From JBNNGK01 sp050268245 (GTDB taxonomy: Bacteria; Pseudomonadota; Gammaproteobacteria; Enterobacterales; Enterobacteriaceae): a stretch of 64,000 bases of DNA. The notes beneath the pieces are model-generated. The model was given only the letters and a program-made list of their open reading frames with translations, made no database searches and was not told where the DNA came from. Made by a program: the position numbers and the translations under genes. Numbering within the stretch: position 1 is the first letter of the stretch; every line of letters begins with the position of its first letter. Below, one piece after another: positions 26,092 to 33,598 of this stretch. The DNA lies in assembly GCF_050268245.1 (NCBI RefSeq), contig NZ_JBNNGK010000001.1:248001-312000 (forward strand), given 5' to 3'.

Positions 26092-27862
26092 TAGACCATT
26101 CCTGCCTTATGTCTTCAGCTAAATTGGAAATTGCTGATTTAGCTTCTTCAACCTGTTCTAAACTTAAATTTTCTCTATCACCGCTATTACAACCTATGTA
26201 CTCATTAACGCGATTATGGAGTTCTCTTACAGCCCAAGCATAATTATCTTGAGACTTATTGAAATTCCTACCTTTTGTCTTAAATCCAAGCTGATTAATG
26301 AGTAATCCCGCATGATGATTAACAAGATCGTTAATCGCCTGTCTTCCTGCTCTTCTCTGGTCCTGCTTACTCAACCTAGATTTGCGTAAAATCTCTATGG
26401 CTTCATTCGTTGTCATACCTAAAGCCGCAAGTTCATTTTTGAGTTCCTGGAAATCCCCGATAGGATCTAACTCGGAAGCTATTACACCATCAGTGCTAGT
26501 AATCTCTACAGGAATAAGCCTGTTGTATCCTCCCGTTTCATCAGGATCGCTGTCACTTGTTCCATCAGAATCAAAAGCTACATCTTCAACTTCTGGTAGC
26601 AAGTCAGCGAAGAAATCTTGGTCAGCCTGGCTGAAATTCCTAAAGTCACTCCATCTATTGGCAATATTTGCACCAACATGAAAAACAACCACGCCTCTAT
26701 TAACCAAATCTCCAGGGGCATTCTGTTTTACGACACGCATGACTCTACCAACAAACTGAACAAATGGGCTTAAATTAGAAAAAATACTACCGACCATAGC
26801 CACAGATAAGAATTTATGGTCGAAACCTTCACCAAGCATTTTGGATTGAATTATTACATCCAATTCATGATTTTCTAGTTTAGAGAAAACCCTATCATTA
26901 ACCGAGCCATCTTCATTAGAGTGTACGTAATCAGCACGTAAATTTCTGGCAAGGAATGCTTCTTTTATCTGGATGCAATGCCCATAATTAATAGCAGATG
27001 CAATTATTTTTAACCGTTTCTCTCCAGACTCTTGACGCAGTCTATTTAGCTCCTTGATAGAAAGATCAACCAACGTACTAAGAGTCTCATCAGACATGAG
27101 AACACCACGTCTGAAAGATGCTTCTTCTTCACCTAAACGCTTAATTTCATCAGGACTTGCTAAGGTTATCTCAGTACCATCGCTATTAATATAGGCTAAC
27201 TTTGATGGACTAATCATTTTTGCATGAAGCCTTTTTATATAACCCTCTCTAATTGCTTCAACAACAGGAAAGCTATATATAACCTCACCGCTCATCAACT
27301 GACCATCACTCCTCATGGGCGTAGCGCTGTAGTTTACTACCTTAGCGCTTGGGAATTTTTCCTTAACCTTAACCCATGTATTTGCTTTATTATGATGGGC
27401 TTCATCAACAATAATCAAATCAAAGAAATCGGCATCTAGCTGCTCTAACCATTTATTATCATCACCAGCTATTTGTTGAATGTTTGAAACAACAATATCA
27501 CTAGATCTTATGTCATGAATATTAGTTTTACCGCCAGATTCAATTATACAGACCTCTGGATAACCTTCCACCGAATCAAAAAAATCACATTTATTATAAA
27601 AGTTATCAGGCTCACTAAATTTCATATCTTTAGCCAGCTGATCTCTTATCTTTTTTCCAGGAGCAATTATAAGAACTCGACTAGAGTCTGTTGCGTATGG
27701 TGTGATTGATATCAAACCAGACTTTCCACAACCAACAGGAAGTATTATTCCAACCTCATTCAAACCTTTATTTTCGTAGTGCTCTCTTATCTTACCGAAA
27801 GCCTCAACTTGTGGCCTTCTTAATTTACTTTTTTCTGTAATATCTTTTTTTCCAAATGGCAC
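26084..27862 (-). CDS. DEAH-box superfamily 2 helicase/ATPase, candidate defence protein
   Basis: 592-residue protein, GTG start with AAGGA about 8 nt upstream. Helicase motifs in order: Q-region RRPQVEAFGKI (15-25), Walker A LPVGCGKSGL (41-50), DEAH in VDEAHHN (152-158), SATPMRSD (179-186), GEGFDH (344-349) and QFVGRVMR (369-376). The core resembles type III restriction Res subunits and UvrB/RAD25-like helicases. An acidic Asp-rich linker (FDSDGTSDSDPDE, ~432-444) precedes a helical C-terminal domain that I cannot assign. No endonuclease motif or methylase gene is seen, so this is not a type III system. Downstream-coupled to a zinc protein. Confidence 0.75.
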   Translation of the reverse strand: MPFGKKDITEKSKLRRPQVEAFGKIREHYENKGLNEVGIILPVGCGKSGLISITPYATDSSRVLIIAPGKKIRDQLAKDMKFSEPDNFYNKCDFFDSVEGYPEVCIIESGGKTNIHDIRSSDIVVSNIQQIAGDDNKWLEQLDADFFDLIIVDEAHHNKANTWVKVKEKFPSAKVVNYSATPMRSDGQLMSGEVIYSFPVVEAIREGYIKRLHAKMISPSKLAYINSDGTEITLASPDEIKRLGEEEASFRRGVLMSDETLSTLVDLSIKELNRLRQESGEKRLKIIASAINYGHCIQIKEAFLARNLRADYVHSNEDGSVNDRVFSKLENHELDVIIQSKMLGEGFDHKFLSVAMVGSIFSNLSPFVQFVGRVMRVVKQNAPGDLVNRGVVVFHVGANIANRWSDFRNFSQADQDFFADLLPEVEDVAFDSDGTSDSDPDETGGYNRLIPVEITSTDGVIASELDPIGDFQELKNELAALGMTTNEAIEILRKSRLSKQDQRRAGRQAINDLVNHHAGLLINQLGFKTKGRNFNKSQDNYAWAVRELHNRVNEYIGCNSGDRENLSLEQVEEAKSAISNLAEDIRQEWSNG

Positions 27863-27934
27863 TTTACTATTCCTTCTGCATTGGTAGATTGACTATTACC
27901 CATGTATATCATTCCAAATGACCAGCCCGATAAA

Positions 27935-28258
27935 TCAAACCAACACCTTCAACCCATGCTTCTGCACCACGGTAAGCAGTTTCAGCGATAATCCACTCGG
28001 GCGCTTTACGCCACTTTCCCATTTCTGCACCGTTGACACACTGGTGTTCAGGTAGCTGGCAAAAACGGGCTGGCTGACGTTTAGCTTCTCGCGCAATGCT
28101 TTAATCTCAACAGGTTGCAGATCGTCCACGTTATTAAGGCACGCTTTATCAAAGTTGCGCATCGTTTCCTGTGGGATGGCATCAACGCTAAATAATCCAG
28201 AAGCCGCGCTGTGGATGGCCTCAAATGCAGGACTCTTGAATTTACTTTTTGCAGTCAT
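27935..28258 (-). CDS. HigA/NadS-type antitoxin
   Basis: 107-residue DNA-binding protein with a C-terminal XRE-like helix-turn-helix (ALREKLNVSQPVFASYLNTSVSTVQKWESGVKRPSG, ~53-88). It is encoded after, and overlapping by 17 nt, a RelE-like toxin gene, the toxin-first order typical of higBA. It should neutralise the toxin and repress the operon, probably at the palindrome at 28629. Confidence 0.82.
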   Translation of the reverse strand: MTAKSKFKSPAFEAIHSAASGLFSVDAIPQETMRNFDKACLNNVDDLQPVEIKALREKLNVSQPVFASYLNTSVSTVQKWESGVKRPSGLSLKLLTVVQKHGLKVLV

Positions 28259-28601
28259 GGCAAATCTCCACCAGTTCTTTACTCTTAATCAGTGCCGTAA
28301 GCTTTACATCAGCAAGAGCAGCGTAATGCTTCGCTAACTCACGAAATCCGGTCAGTTCGCGATTATCAATGTTTGCCATATCCTGTTTGGCATAAAGGAA
28401 CGTGTAAAACCAGTGCTCCCCACCTTTCGCCAGAATAATGGCGCGATCGCGATTCTGGTTCAGGCGTTTCTTGTAAACTCCCCCGCCGAGGTCGTCAGCC
28501 TTACCTTGCATCGCCGCCTCAATAGCCTGGCATAACTCACTATCTTTAATTGCGTGCGATTTAGCCGCCTTGCTGAACCATTTAGTTTTGAATACGCGCA
28601 T
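28242..28601 (-). CDS. RelE/HigB-type toxin
   Basis: 119-residue basic protein: MRVFKTKWFSKAAKSHAIKDSELCQAI, LGGGVYKKRLNQNRDRAIILAKGGEHWFYTFLYAKQD and ELTGFRELAKHYAAL. This is the RelE-like toxin family of HigB2 type, usually ribosome-dependent mRNA interferases. It is the first gene of a two-gene toxin-antitoxin operon, with a TATAGT -10 and an overlapping palindrome 24-42 nt upstream. Confidence 0.82.
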   Translation of the reverse strand: MRVFKTKWFSKAAKSHAIKDSELCQAIEAAMQGKADDLGGGVYKKRLNQNRDRAIILAKGGEHWFYTFLYAKQDMANIDNRELTGFRELAKHYAALADVKLTALIKSKELVEICHDCKK

Positions 28602-28628
28602 TAGGCTGACTTCCTGTTACCTTAACTA

Positions 28629-28643
28629 TAGCACCTGGTGCTA
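28629..28643 (-). promoter_or_regulatory. Toxin-antitoxin operator and promoter
   Basis: TAGCACCTGGTGCTA is a perfect 7-1-7 palindrome, 28 bp upstream of the toxin ATG and overlapping a - strand TATAGT (-10) at 28625-28630. Position and symmetry fit autorepression by the antitoxin. Confidence 0.7.
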
Positions 28644-28766
28644 GGTTACTCCTTTTACTCACTGATGCAAAGTGCTTGAAGCCAACAAAATTTTGCCGTA
28701 TTTTTAACCGTGCATATCTGCTGTCAACGGACAGCCACCAATGTTTCCAGTATCAGGATGATACGA

Positions 28767-28885
28767 GTGACCTGTGAGAAACGCCTTTGGGTGGTCACGA
28801 GCCAAAGTCATAAGGAATGGAGTGTGGTCTGAGACTGACGCCTTCGGGCGACCACAAAGAAAGTTGTCGAAGCCTGAAAGACAAC
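28767..28885 (+). other. Tandem structured hairpins in the non-coding region, possible RNA
   Basis: Two 32-nt elements 57 nt apart (28767-28798 and 28824-28855) share one fold: an outer 6-bp stem, a 10-nt bulge, then GCC, a TTTG or TTCG tetraloop and GGT or GGC. The outer stems differ but each pairs perfectly (GTGACC/GGTCAC and GTGGTC/GACCAC), i.e. compensatory change. A third stem GTTGTC/GACAAC follows at 28863-28885, and an imperfect hairpin at 28965-28984. The ~1 kb from 28602 to 29605 otherwise lacks a credible gene. A leader, replication or RNA element of the following recombinase operon is possible; strand is assumed. Confidence 0.55.
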
Positions 28886-29248
28886 GCTGGATTAGCGGTA
28901 AATCTGCTCACCTTTGAAAACAGGTATCGTCAATAAAAAACGCGCCTATGACGTGACGATGAAGGTCCCTTAAACTTAAGAGACGGCTAATAACGAGCGT
29001 TTCCATACCGATCGGCATTATTTGTAAAGAATGCTGTATTCGGTCTTCTCCTCAGTGCATGAGTTGCTGCAAGCAAGGCTATAACTTTTGCCTTCGATGA
29101 CAGTAGTATCATCACCCGCTTAACGACAGGTACATCCCGTACTGAAGGGTTCTCTGTACCCCAATTCTGGCACGTATTAAACGCCGCTGACTGCGCCTTG
29201 CTATGCCGTCAGGCATCTGCATGCGCCTGCCCTGCTGCGCGCTAATAC

Positions 29249-29291
29249 GTGGCGTCACTTTTTGCGTGTTAACACATGAAAGTGACGCCAC
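29249..29291. repeat. 13-bp perfect inverted repeat, hairpin
   Basis: GTGGCGTCACTTT at 29249-29261 and its exact complement at 29279-29291 flank a 17-nt loop that itself contains the palindrome GTGTTAACAC. No T tract follows. A second perfect 8-bp hairpin with a 3-nt loop (CAGTTCGG/CCGAACTG) lies at 29357-29375, and CCTGC/GCAGG near 29436. All lie upstream of the recombinase gene at 29606. Confidence 0.75.
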
Positions 29292-29605
29292 AGCACAAAG
29301 CTGCCTCAACCGTGATGGCAAGCAATCTCACTTAACGACTCATGAATCTGACACACCAGTTCGGATGCCGAACTGTTCACTTTTACAGGAGATTTGAACC
29401 GATACCGAGGCAGGCCAATGGTCTGAGGGGATAACCTGCAATCGCAGGAGGCTGCACAGAGTGCATTACCGACGCCCCGCAATACCTCAACAACTGCCCG
29501 CTCTGGCGCACAGGTATCCGTTCAAGGCAGGTCAATATGATTGTTTCTGCCATTAAGGCCACGCGCCAGAGAAATGCAGCTCGTTGAAATTGTGAGAGGT
29601 TTGCT

Positions 29606-30484
29606 ATGAGTAAATTAAGTCGTGAAATGAAAACGCTGGCTAAGCACGTCGGCGGCAGCTTTAAAACCGTTCACGATCGTACCCGTATCATTGACCGATT
29701 TTGTCGCCATCTGATGGCACTTAATATCCAGGTCCGGGATGTTCAGCATCTGAAAACTAAACATATCGAAAGTTATATTGCCAACCGCCAGTCAACAGGT
29801 ATTGCTGTTCGAACGCTCCATAATGACATGTCGGCACTGCGCGCAGTGTTTCGGCTGGCAGGCAGGGAAAAGCTTGTTACATCAACACGTTTAACGAATA
29901 GAGCATTGGGATTAAGCGGAGCAAGTCGTGCAGGTACGAAATTCGCCATCCCGGATGAGCGATTTCAGGCCGTATTGTGCAGCGCACAGCAGCATGACCA
30001 GGGACTTACCTGCGCCCTTCAACTTTCCCGGTTGCTGGGACTACGTTCACAGGAAGCCGTGCAATGTGCCAGTTCGCTAAAAACATGGGAAAAACAACTT
30101 GAACGCAATCAATCAACGCTCACCATTGTTTTTGGCACCAAAGGCGGCAGGCCACGTGAAACACGGATCCTCAACCGTAACGCTGTACAGCAGGCGGTAA
30201 AAGAGGCTCTGCTGGTTGCTAAAACACGTAATGGCAAGCTAATCGACAAGCCCGATTTAAAAACTGCCATGAACTTCTGGCGCTCTCATACCACACGGTT
30301 AGGACTAACCGGCCACTATTCCCCACACAGCCTGCGCTACGCATGGGCGCAGGATGCCATTCGTTATTACCTGTCACAAGGATTTTCCCGCAGTGAAGCC
30401 AGGGCGCTGACGTCAATGGATCTCGGCCACGGTGATGGTCGGGGCCGTTACGTTGAGCGCGTTTACACCAGGAAGGAGGACTAA
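29606..30484 (+). CDS. Tyrosine recombinase (Integrase_1-type)
   Basis: 292-residue recombinase distinct from the island's P4-type integrase. The N-terminal SAM-like DNA-binding domain covers residues ~10-95 (KTVHDRTRIIDRFCRHL). The C-terminal domain has a catalytic Arg in LLGLRSQEAV (~150), the H-x-x-R box in YSPHSLRYAWAQ (~240), and LGHGDGRGRYVERVYTRK (~273-290) holding the last His and a candidate Tyr nucleophile. GAGAGG precedes the ATG. Its stop overlaps the AlpA start (TAATG), so it belongs to the alpA-repA operon. It may act as a secondary recombinase or resolvase of the element. Confidence 0.78.
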   Translation: MSKLSREMKTLAKHVGGSFKTVHDRTRIIDRFCRHLMALNIQVRDVQHLKTKHIESYIANRQSTGIAVRTLHNDMSALRAVFRLAGREKLVTSTRLTNRALGLSGASRAGTKFAIPDERFQAVLCSAQQHDQGLTCALQLSRLLGLRSQEAVQCASSLKTWEKQLERNQSTLTIVFGTKGGRPRETRILNRNAVQQAVKEALLVAKTRNGKLIDKPDLKTAMNFWRSHTTRLGLTGHYSPHSLRYAWAQDAIRYYLSQGFSRSEARALTSMDLGHGDGRGRYVERVYTRKED

Positions 30485-30708
30485 TGATGACAAATTTCAA
30501 GCTGTTGCGCTTATCAGAAGTAATGGAAAGAACCGGCTTCAGGAAATCATGGATTTATCTTCTGATTAGCCAAGGCGATTTTCCTCCGGCAGTCAAAATT
30601 GGTTCCCGCTCGGTGGCATGGCTGGAAAGCGAAGTGAATGACTGGATTGCTGAACGTATCAGCAAACGCGAGGGAATACAGCAAGCGGGGAAGCGAAACG
30701 ATGAGTAA
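30484..30708 (+). CDS. AlpA-family regulator
   Basis: 74-residue protein with the MerR-like winged helix of AlpA: LLRLSEVMERTGFRKSWIYLLISQGDFPPAVKIGSRSVAWLESEVNDWIAERI. AlpA proteins regulate integrase or excision functions in P4-like satellites. Overlaps the recombinase stop and the start of the RepA-like gene (ATGAGTAA), so translation of the three is coupled. Confidence 0.85.
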   Translation: MMTNFKLLRLSEVMERTGFRKSWIYLLISQGDFPPAVKIGSRSVAWLESEVNDWIAERISKREGIQQAGKRNDE

Positions 30709-31780
30709 ATCCGTAACCGATACCGAAGCAGAATTTAAAACCTCTCTTCCTCTGCGTAAAGGTTCTGACGGCTTTGACACCCAACAGGACTATCTGATTA
30801 AGGGATATTTGCCAGCCTCATCCGTTGCCAGCGCCTACGGTGCCAGCGGCTCTTACAAATCCTTCCTGGCAGTATCATGGGGATGCCATATCGCTACCGG
30901 TAAGCCGTGGGCAGGTAAACCAGTCACACAGGGAGCCGTTATTTATGTTGTTGGTGAAGGTGGGATCGGCGTCCCCCGCCGTATCCGGGCATGGGAACAA
31001 ATACTTAACGGCAGCAGCCCGATTGATGCGCTTTATCGCATCGATTGCCCGGTCTTTCCTGCCAGCCCGGAGAGCGTACTACAGGTGATACAGGCCGCCA
31101 AAGATGTTAAGGCCGCAACCGGTATGCCGATCCGCCTGATCATTCTGGATACCCTCGCCCGCTGCTTCGGCGGCTCAGATGAGAACGCCGCTAAAGACAT
31201 GGGTGCATTTATTCAGGGATGCGACTATATCAAAGCGGCCACACAGGCTACGGTGCTGATCATTCACCATTCCGGCAAAGATCAGGATAAAGGCGCGCGT
31301 GGCTCCAGCGCATTTCGGGCCGCACTGGACGTGGAGTGTAACGTGCGCCGTGAAGGTGACGGTGGCGCGTTGATTCTCAGGTGCACCAAAATGAAGGACG
31401 CCGAAGAGCCGCCACGTCGTGCCTATGATCTGCATTCCGTCGATTTATACGTGGATGATGATGGCGATCGGATCACTTCGCTGGTACTGAACGATGAAGG
31501 CCGTGAAGTCATAGATAATAATATCGCTGGCGACCCTGATTTGTCGGGTATTTCACGACTCACGAATAACCACATTGCCTTATGGCAGGCTATTCGTTCT
31601 CGTACAGGTAATGGCGATAGTTGTACCCGCTCGCAGGTTCGGGACGATATGAGGCCGATGGGATTTGACGTAGCCAAAAAATTTACCCGCTGGCTGGATA
31701 AACTGGAAAAAGATGGTCTGATTGCTTTAGATGGGGAACGTATTACGCCGTTGCCACAAAGAGATAAAATGAGGGATTAA
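30701..31780 (+). CDS. RepA-like hexameric helicase (AAA_25/RecA fold)
   Basis: 359-residue ATPase similar to plasmid RepA helicases. Walker A is in AYGASGSYKSFLA (~45-57), Walker B in RLIILDTLARCFGG (~145-158), and VLIIHHSGKDQDKGARGSSAFRAALD (~180-205) is the motif-3/R-finger region. A C-terminal winged helix (SRSQVRDDMRPMGFDVAKKFTRWL-like) may bind DNA. I start at the ATG at 30701 (GGGGAAG upstream). Iteron-like repeats follow directly, so it probably drives replication of the excised element. Confidence 0.8.
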   Translation: MSKSVTDTEAEFKTSLPLRKGSDGFDTQQDYLIKGYLPASSVASAYGASGSYKSFLAVSWGCHIATGKPWAGKPVTQGAVIYVVGEGGIGVPRRIRAWEQILNGSSPIDALYRIDCPVFPASPESVLQVIQAAKDVKAATGMPIRLIILDTLARCFGGSDENAAKDMGAFIQGCDYIKAATQATVLIIHHSGKDQDKGARGSSAFRAALDVECNVRREGDGGALILRCTKMKDAEEPPRRAYDLHSVDLYVDDDGDRITSLVLNDEGREVIDNNIAGDPDLSGISRLTNNHIALWQAIRSRTGNGDSCTRSQVRDDMRPMGFDVAKKFTRWLDKLEKDGLIALDGERITPLPQRDKMRD

Positions 31781-31790
31781 CCGGGGGAAA

Positions 31791-31960
31791 GTGGGGGAAC
31801 CTGGCTCTGATAATGACAAAACCCAACATATTCCCCCACTTCCTCCATGTATATATACGCTAGGTGGGGGAATAACTTAACCATGTAATAAATATCATTT
31901 TTTCATCAACATCAAAAATCAGGTGGGGGAATAAAAAACTTATCATCAAGTGGGAATAAA
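31791..31960. repeat. Iteron-like GTGGGGGAA repeats, candidate replication origin
   Basis: GTGGGGGAA occurs at 31791, 31864 and 31923 and inverted at 31831; a degenerate copy (AAGTGGGAATAAAATGGGGG) ends the set near 31957. Copies at 31863 and 31922 extend to AGGTGGGGGAATAA. Between them is AT-rich DNA including ATATATA. Repeats directly behind a RepA-like helicase gene suggest an iteron origin. The remaining bases to 32300 contain a long hairpin and no supportable gene. Confidence 0.6.
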
Positions 31961-32061
31961 ATGGGGGACTATCTGAGAATCACACACCTTATTTTCGCGT
32001 CAATTTCTCCAAAGAGATCTATCCTCCTTAGCTTTGGTTCTCTTACCACCAACCAGTAACG

Positions 32062-32124
32062 CTTTTTAGACCTGACTGAGGCGGAGCGCAACGAAGTGAG
32101 CACCGAACAGTCAAGTCTAAAAAG
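32062..32124. other. 17-bp near-perfect hairpin
   Basis: CTTTTTAGACCTGACTG at 32062-32078 pairs with CAGTCAAGTCTAAAAAG at 32108-32124 with one mismatch; the loop is 29 nt and includes GGAGCGCAACGAAGTGAGC. It could be a bidirectional terminator of the repA operon or part of the replication region; there is no strict T tract outside the stem. Confidence 0.6.
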
Positions 32125-32223
32125 TGGAAAAACGGCACTGGCTTTACCACTCCATCCTACTGGAAAGTCACTTTTTTGCAGCAACAGCTTTTCTTTCTTT
32201 TTGATCTCAAACCAACCCAAATA

Positions 32224-32240
32224 ACTAAGAATTACTTAGT
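32224..32240 (+). promoter_or_regulatory. Operator palindrome upstream of XRE gene 1
   Basis: ACTAAGAATTACTTAGT has 6-bp arms ACTAAG/CTTAGT, directly followed by TATATTTTCA. The same site with one changed spacer base lies at 33158, before the second XRE gene, in the same position. Probable autoregulatory operator overlapping the -10 region. Confidence 0.65.
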
Positions 32241-32300
32241 ATATTTTCATCAAGCACAGATGAGAATTGAGCTAGGACAAGTTAGTCATCTGGGACCCTC

Positions 32301-32561
32301 ATGCTACCTCATCGTTTAAAAGCTGCACGCTTAAAGGCTGGTTTGTCACAGGAACGGCTGGGGATTCTTGCCGGGATTGATGAAGCGACAGCCAGCGCCC
32401 GGATGAATCAATATGAGCGCGGTATACATACACCTGATTTTGCACTGGCCTGCCGGTTAGCATCGGTCATGGGGATTCCTGCCTGCTATTTTTATGCGGT
32501 GGAGGACGATCTGGCGGAGATCATACTGGAATATCCGAATAGTCGTCAGTCCGGGATCTAA
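32301..32561 (+). CDS. XRE-family regulator, copy 1
   Basis: 86-residue helix-turn-helix protein: LKAARLKAGLSQERLGILAGIDEATASARMNQYERGIHTPDF (residues ~5-47), then YFYAVEDDLAEIILEY. GGGA precedes the ATG. About 88% identical by eye to the gene at 33234; the duplication includes the operator and leader. No toxin partner adjoins it on the same strand. Confidence 0.82.
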   Translation: MLPHRLKAARLKAGLSQERLGILAGIDEATASARMNQYERGIHTPDFALACRLASVMGIPACYFYAVEDDLAEIILEYPNSRQSGI

Positions 32562-32589
32562 CCGATATCTGTACCCATACCGCATATCG

Positions 32590-32856
32590 TCATTTATGAT
32601 TAGTCATATCTCTGATTGCTCCCGCATAAAGCGCCTCAATATTGATATCCTCATCAATTTCCTCCCAATGGATTCCCCCGCCTGCGTTAAGGGTGAAGCG
32701 CGCTCTCTGTTCTGCTGTCGCACGTTCAAGGCGCGGAAAGTTTTGGAGTGGAATATTTAACAGCGCTTTCCCTTTAGCCTGAACGTGTAGGCATTTATCT
32801 GAGAAATAAACAACAACTGACGATCGATCAAATAGCAGGCTGTTTACCTTCTTCAT
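32590..32856 (-). CDS. DUF2442-like protein
   Basis: 88-residue protein: VVVYFSDKCLHVQAKGKALLNIPLQNFPRLERATAEQRARF followed by GGGIHWEEIDEDINIEALYAG. This pattern, with the W-E-x-I-D-E-D motif, is that of DUF2442. The family often travels with DUF4160 or with phage-like regulators; function unclear. AAGGA lies 9 nt upstream of the ATG, and the start lies inside the preceding Ner-like gene, which overlaps it by 29 nt. Confidence 0.75.
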   Translation of the reverse strand: MKKVNSLLFDRSSVVVYFSDKCLHVQAKGKALLNIPLQNFPRLERATAEQRARFTLNAGGGIHWEEIDEDINIEALYAGAIRDMTNHK

Positions 32857-33115
32857 TCAATTTTTTCCTTATGCGCATTTTTCTGTCCAGAAGCGTACCA
32901 GAACTATCAAAATAACGGCTGGGCCAGATTTCCGCAGGATGAACGTCCAGCGCCGTGGCCACAAGCCATTCCCCTTTTGGCCAGGGACGAGAAAGCACAT
33001 TGGCAAGCGTTGAAGAACTGAGTCCCGCAGAGCGCGATAACGCAGCCAGAGTCGTGCCTTTCTTGCGCAAGGCGGCGATGATATCTGCCGGATGCCAGTC
33101 ATGATGTGATGCCAT
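32828..33115 (-). CDS. Ner/Nlp-like DNA-binding protein
   Basis: 95-residue regulator: HDWHPADIIAALRKKGTTLAALSRSAGLSSSTLANVLSRPWPKGEWLVATALDVHPAEIWPSRYFD is the Mu Ner/Nlp (SfsB) helix-turn-helix pattern. I start at the ATG at 33115 because GGAG lies 6 nt upstream; the ATG four codons earlier overlaps that site. Coupled to the DUF2442 gene. The pair sits between two XRE copies on the opposite strand. Confidence 0.8.
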   Translation of the reverse strand: MASHHDWHPADIIAALRKKGTTLAALSRSAGLSSSTLANVLSRPWPKGEWLVATALDVHPAEIWPSRYFDSSGTLLDRKMRIRKKLNEEGKQPAI

Positions 33116-33157
33116 ATCTATCTCCATTAAAACTTTGGGTAACAGTATGCATCAAAC

Positions 33158-33174
33158 ACTAAGGATTACTTAGT
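33158..33174 (+). promoter_or_regulatory. Operator palindrome upstream of XRE gene 2
   Basis: ACTAAGGATTACTTAGT, same arms and same following TATATTTTCA as at 32224. It lies between the divergent Ner-like and XRE2 genes and may control both. Confidence 0.65.
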
Positions 33175-33233
33175 ATATTTTCAAGACGCACAGATGAGAA
33201 TCGCGACAAGCCACACAAGAAATCAGGATTCTC

Positions 33234-33497
33234 ATGCTACCCCATCGCTTAAAAGCCGCACGTTTAAAGGCTGGCCTGTCGCAGGAACGGTTAGGGATTC
33301 TTGCCGGAATCGATGAAGCGACGGCCAGTGCCCGTATGAATCAATATGAGCGCGGTATACACACGCCAGACTTTGAGCTGGCCTGTCGGTTGGCATTGGT
33401 ACTACACGTTCCGGCTTGCTATTTTTATGCGGTGGAAGACGATCTGGCGGAAATAATTCTTGGATATTCAGACTCGCAGGAAAAATCGACTCTATAA
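33234..33497 (+). CDS. XRE-family regulator, copy 2
   Basis: 87-residue paralogue of the gene at 32301. The N-terminal 46 residues, including the recognition helix, are identical, with differences in ACRLALVLHVPACYF and in the last dozen residues. Identical recognition helices and operators imply that both copies bind both sites. AGGA precedes the ATG. Followed at 33510-33535 by CAGCCCC...GGGGCTG, a hairpin that probably ends transcription. Confidence 0.82.
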   Translation: MLPHRLKAARLKAGLSQERLGILAGIDEATASARMNQYERGIHTPDFELACRLALVLHVPACYFYAVEDDLAEIILGYSDSQEKSTL

Positions 33498-33598
33498 GTC
33501 GTATTAGCTCCAGCCCCCCTGAAAAGGGGCTGGAGCGTTATAAAATTAGATGCGCAGATAATGGATGGATAGTATTCCTTAACTATCTGTAAAAACCC

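Noticed and set aside
26084..27862. Type III restriction Res subunit
   Set aside because: No methylase (Mod) gene adjoins and I see no PD-(D/E)xK nuclease motif in the C-terminal part.
31969..32220. 83-residue - strand frame downstream of the RepA-like gene
   Set aside because: It runs through the 32062-32124 hairpin, has no ribosome site and no recognisable features.
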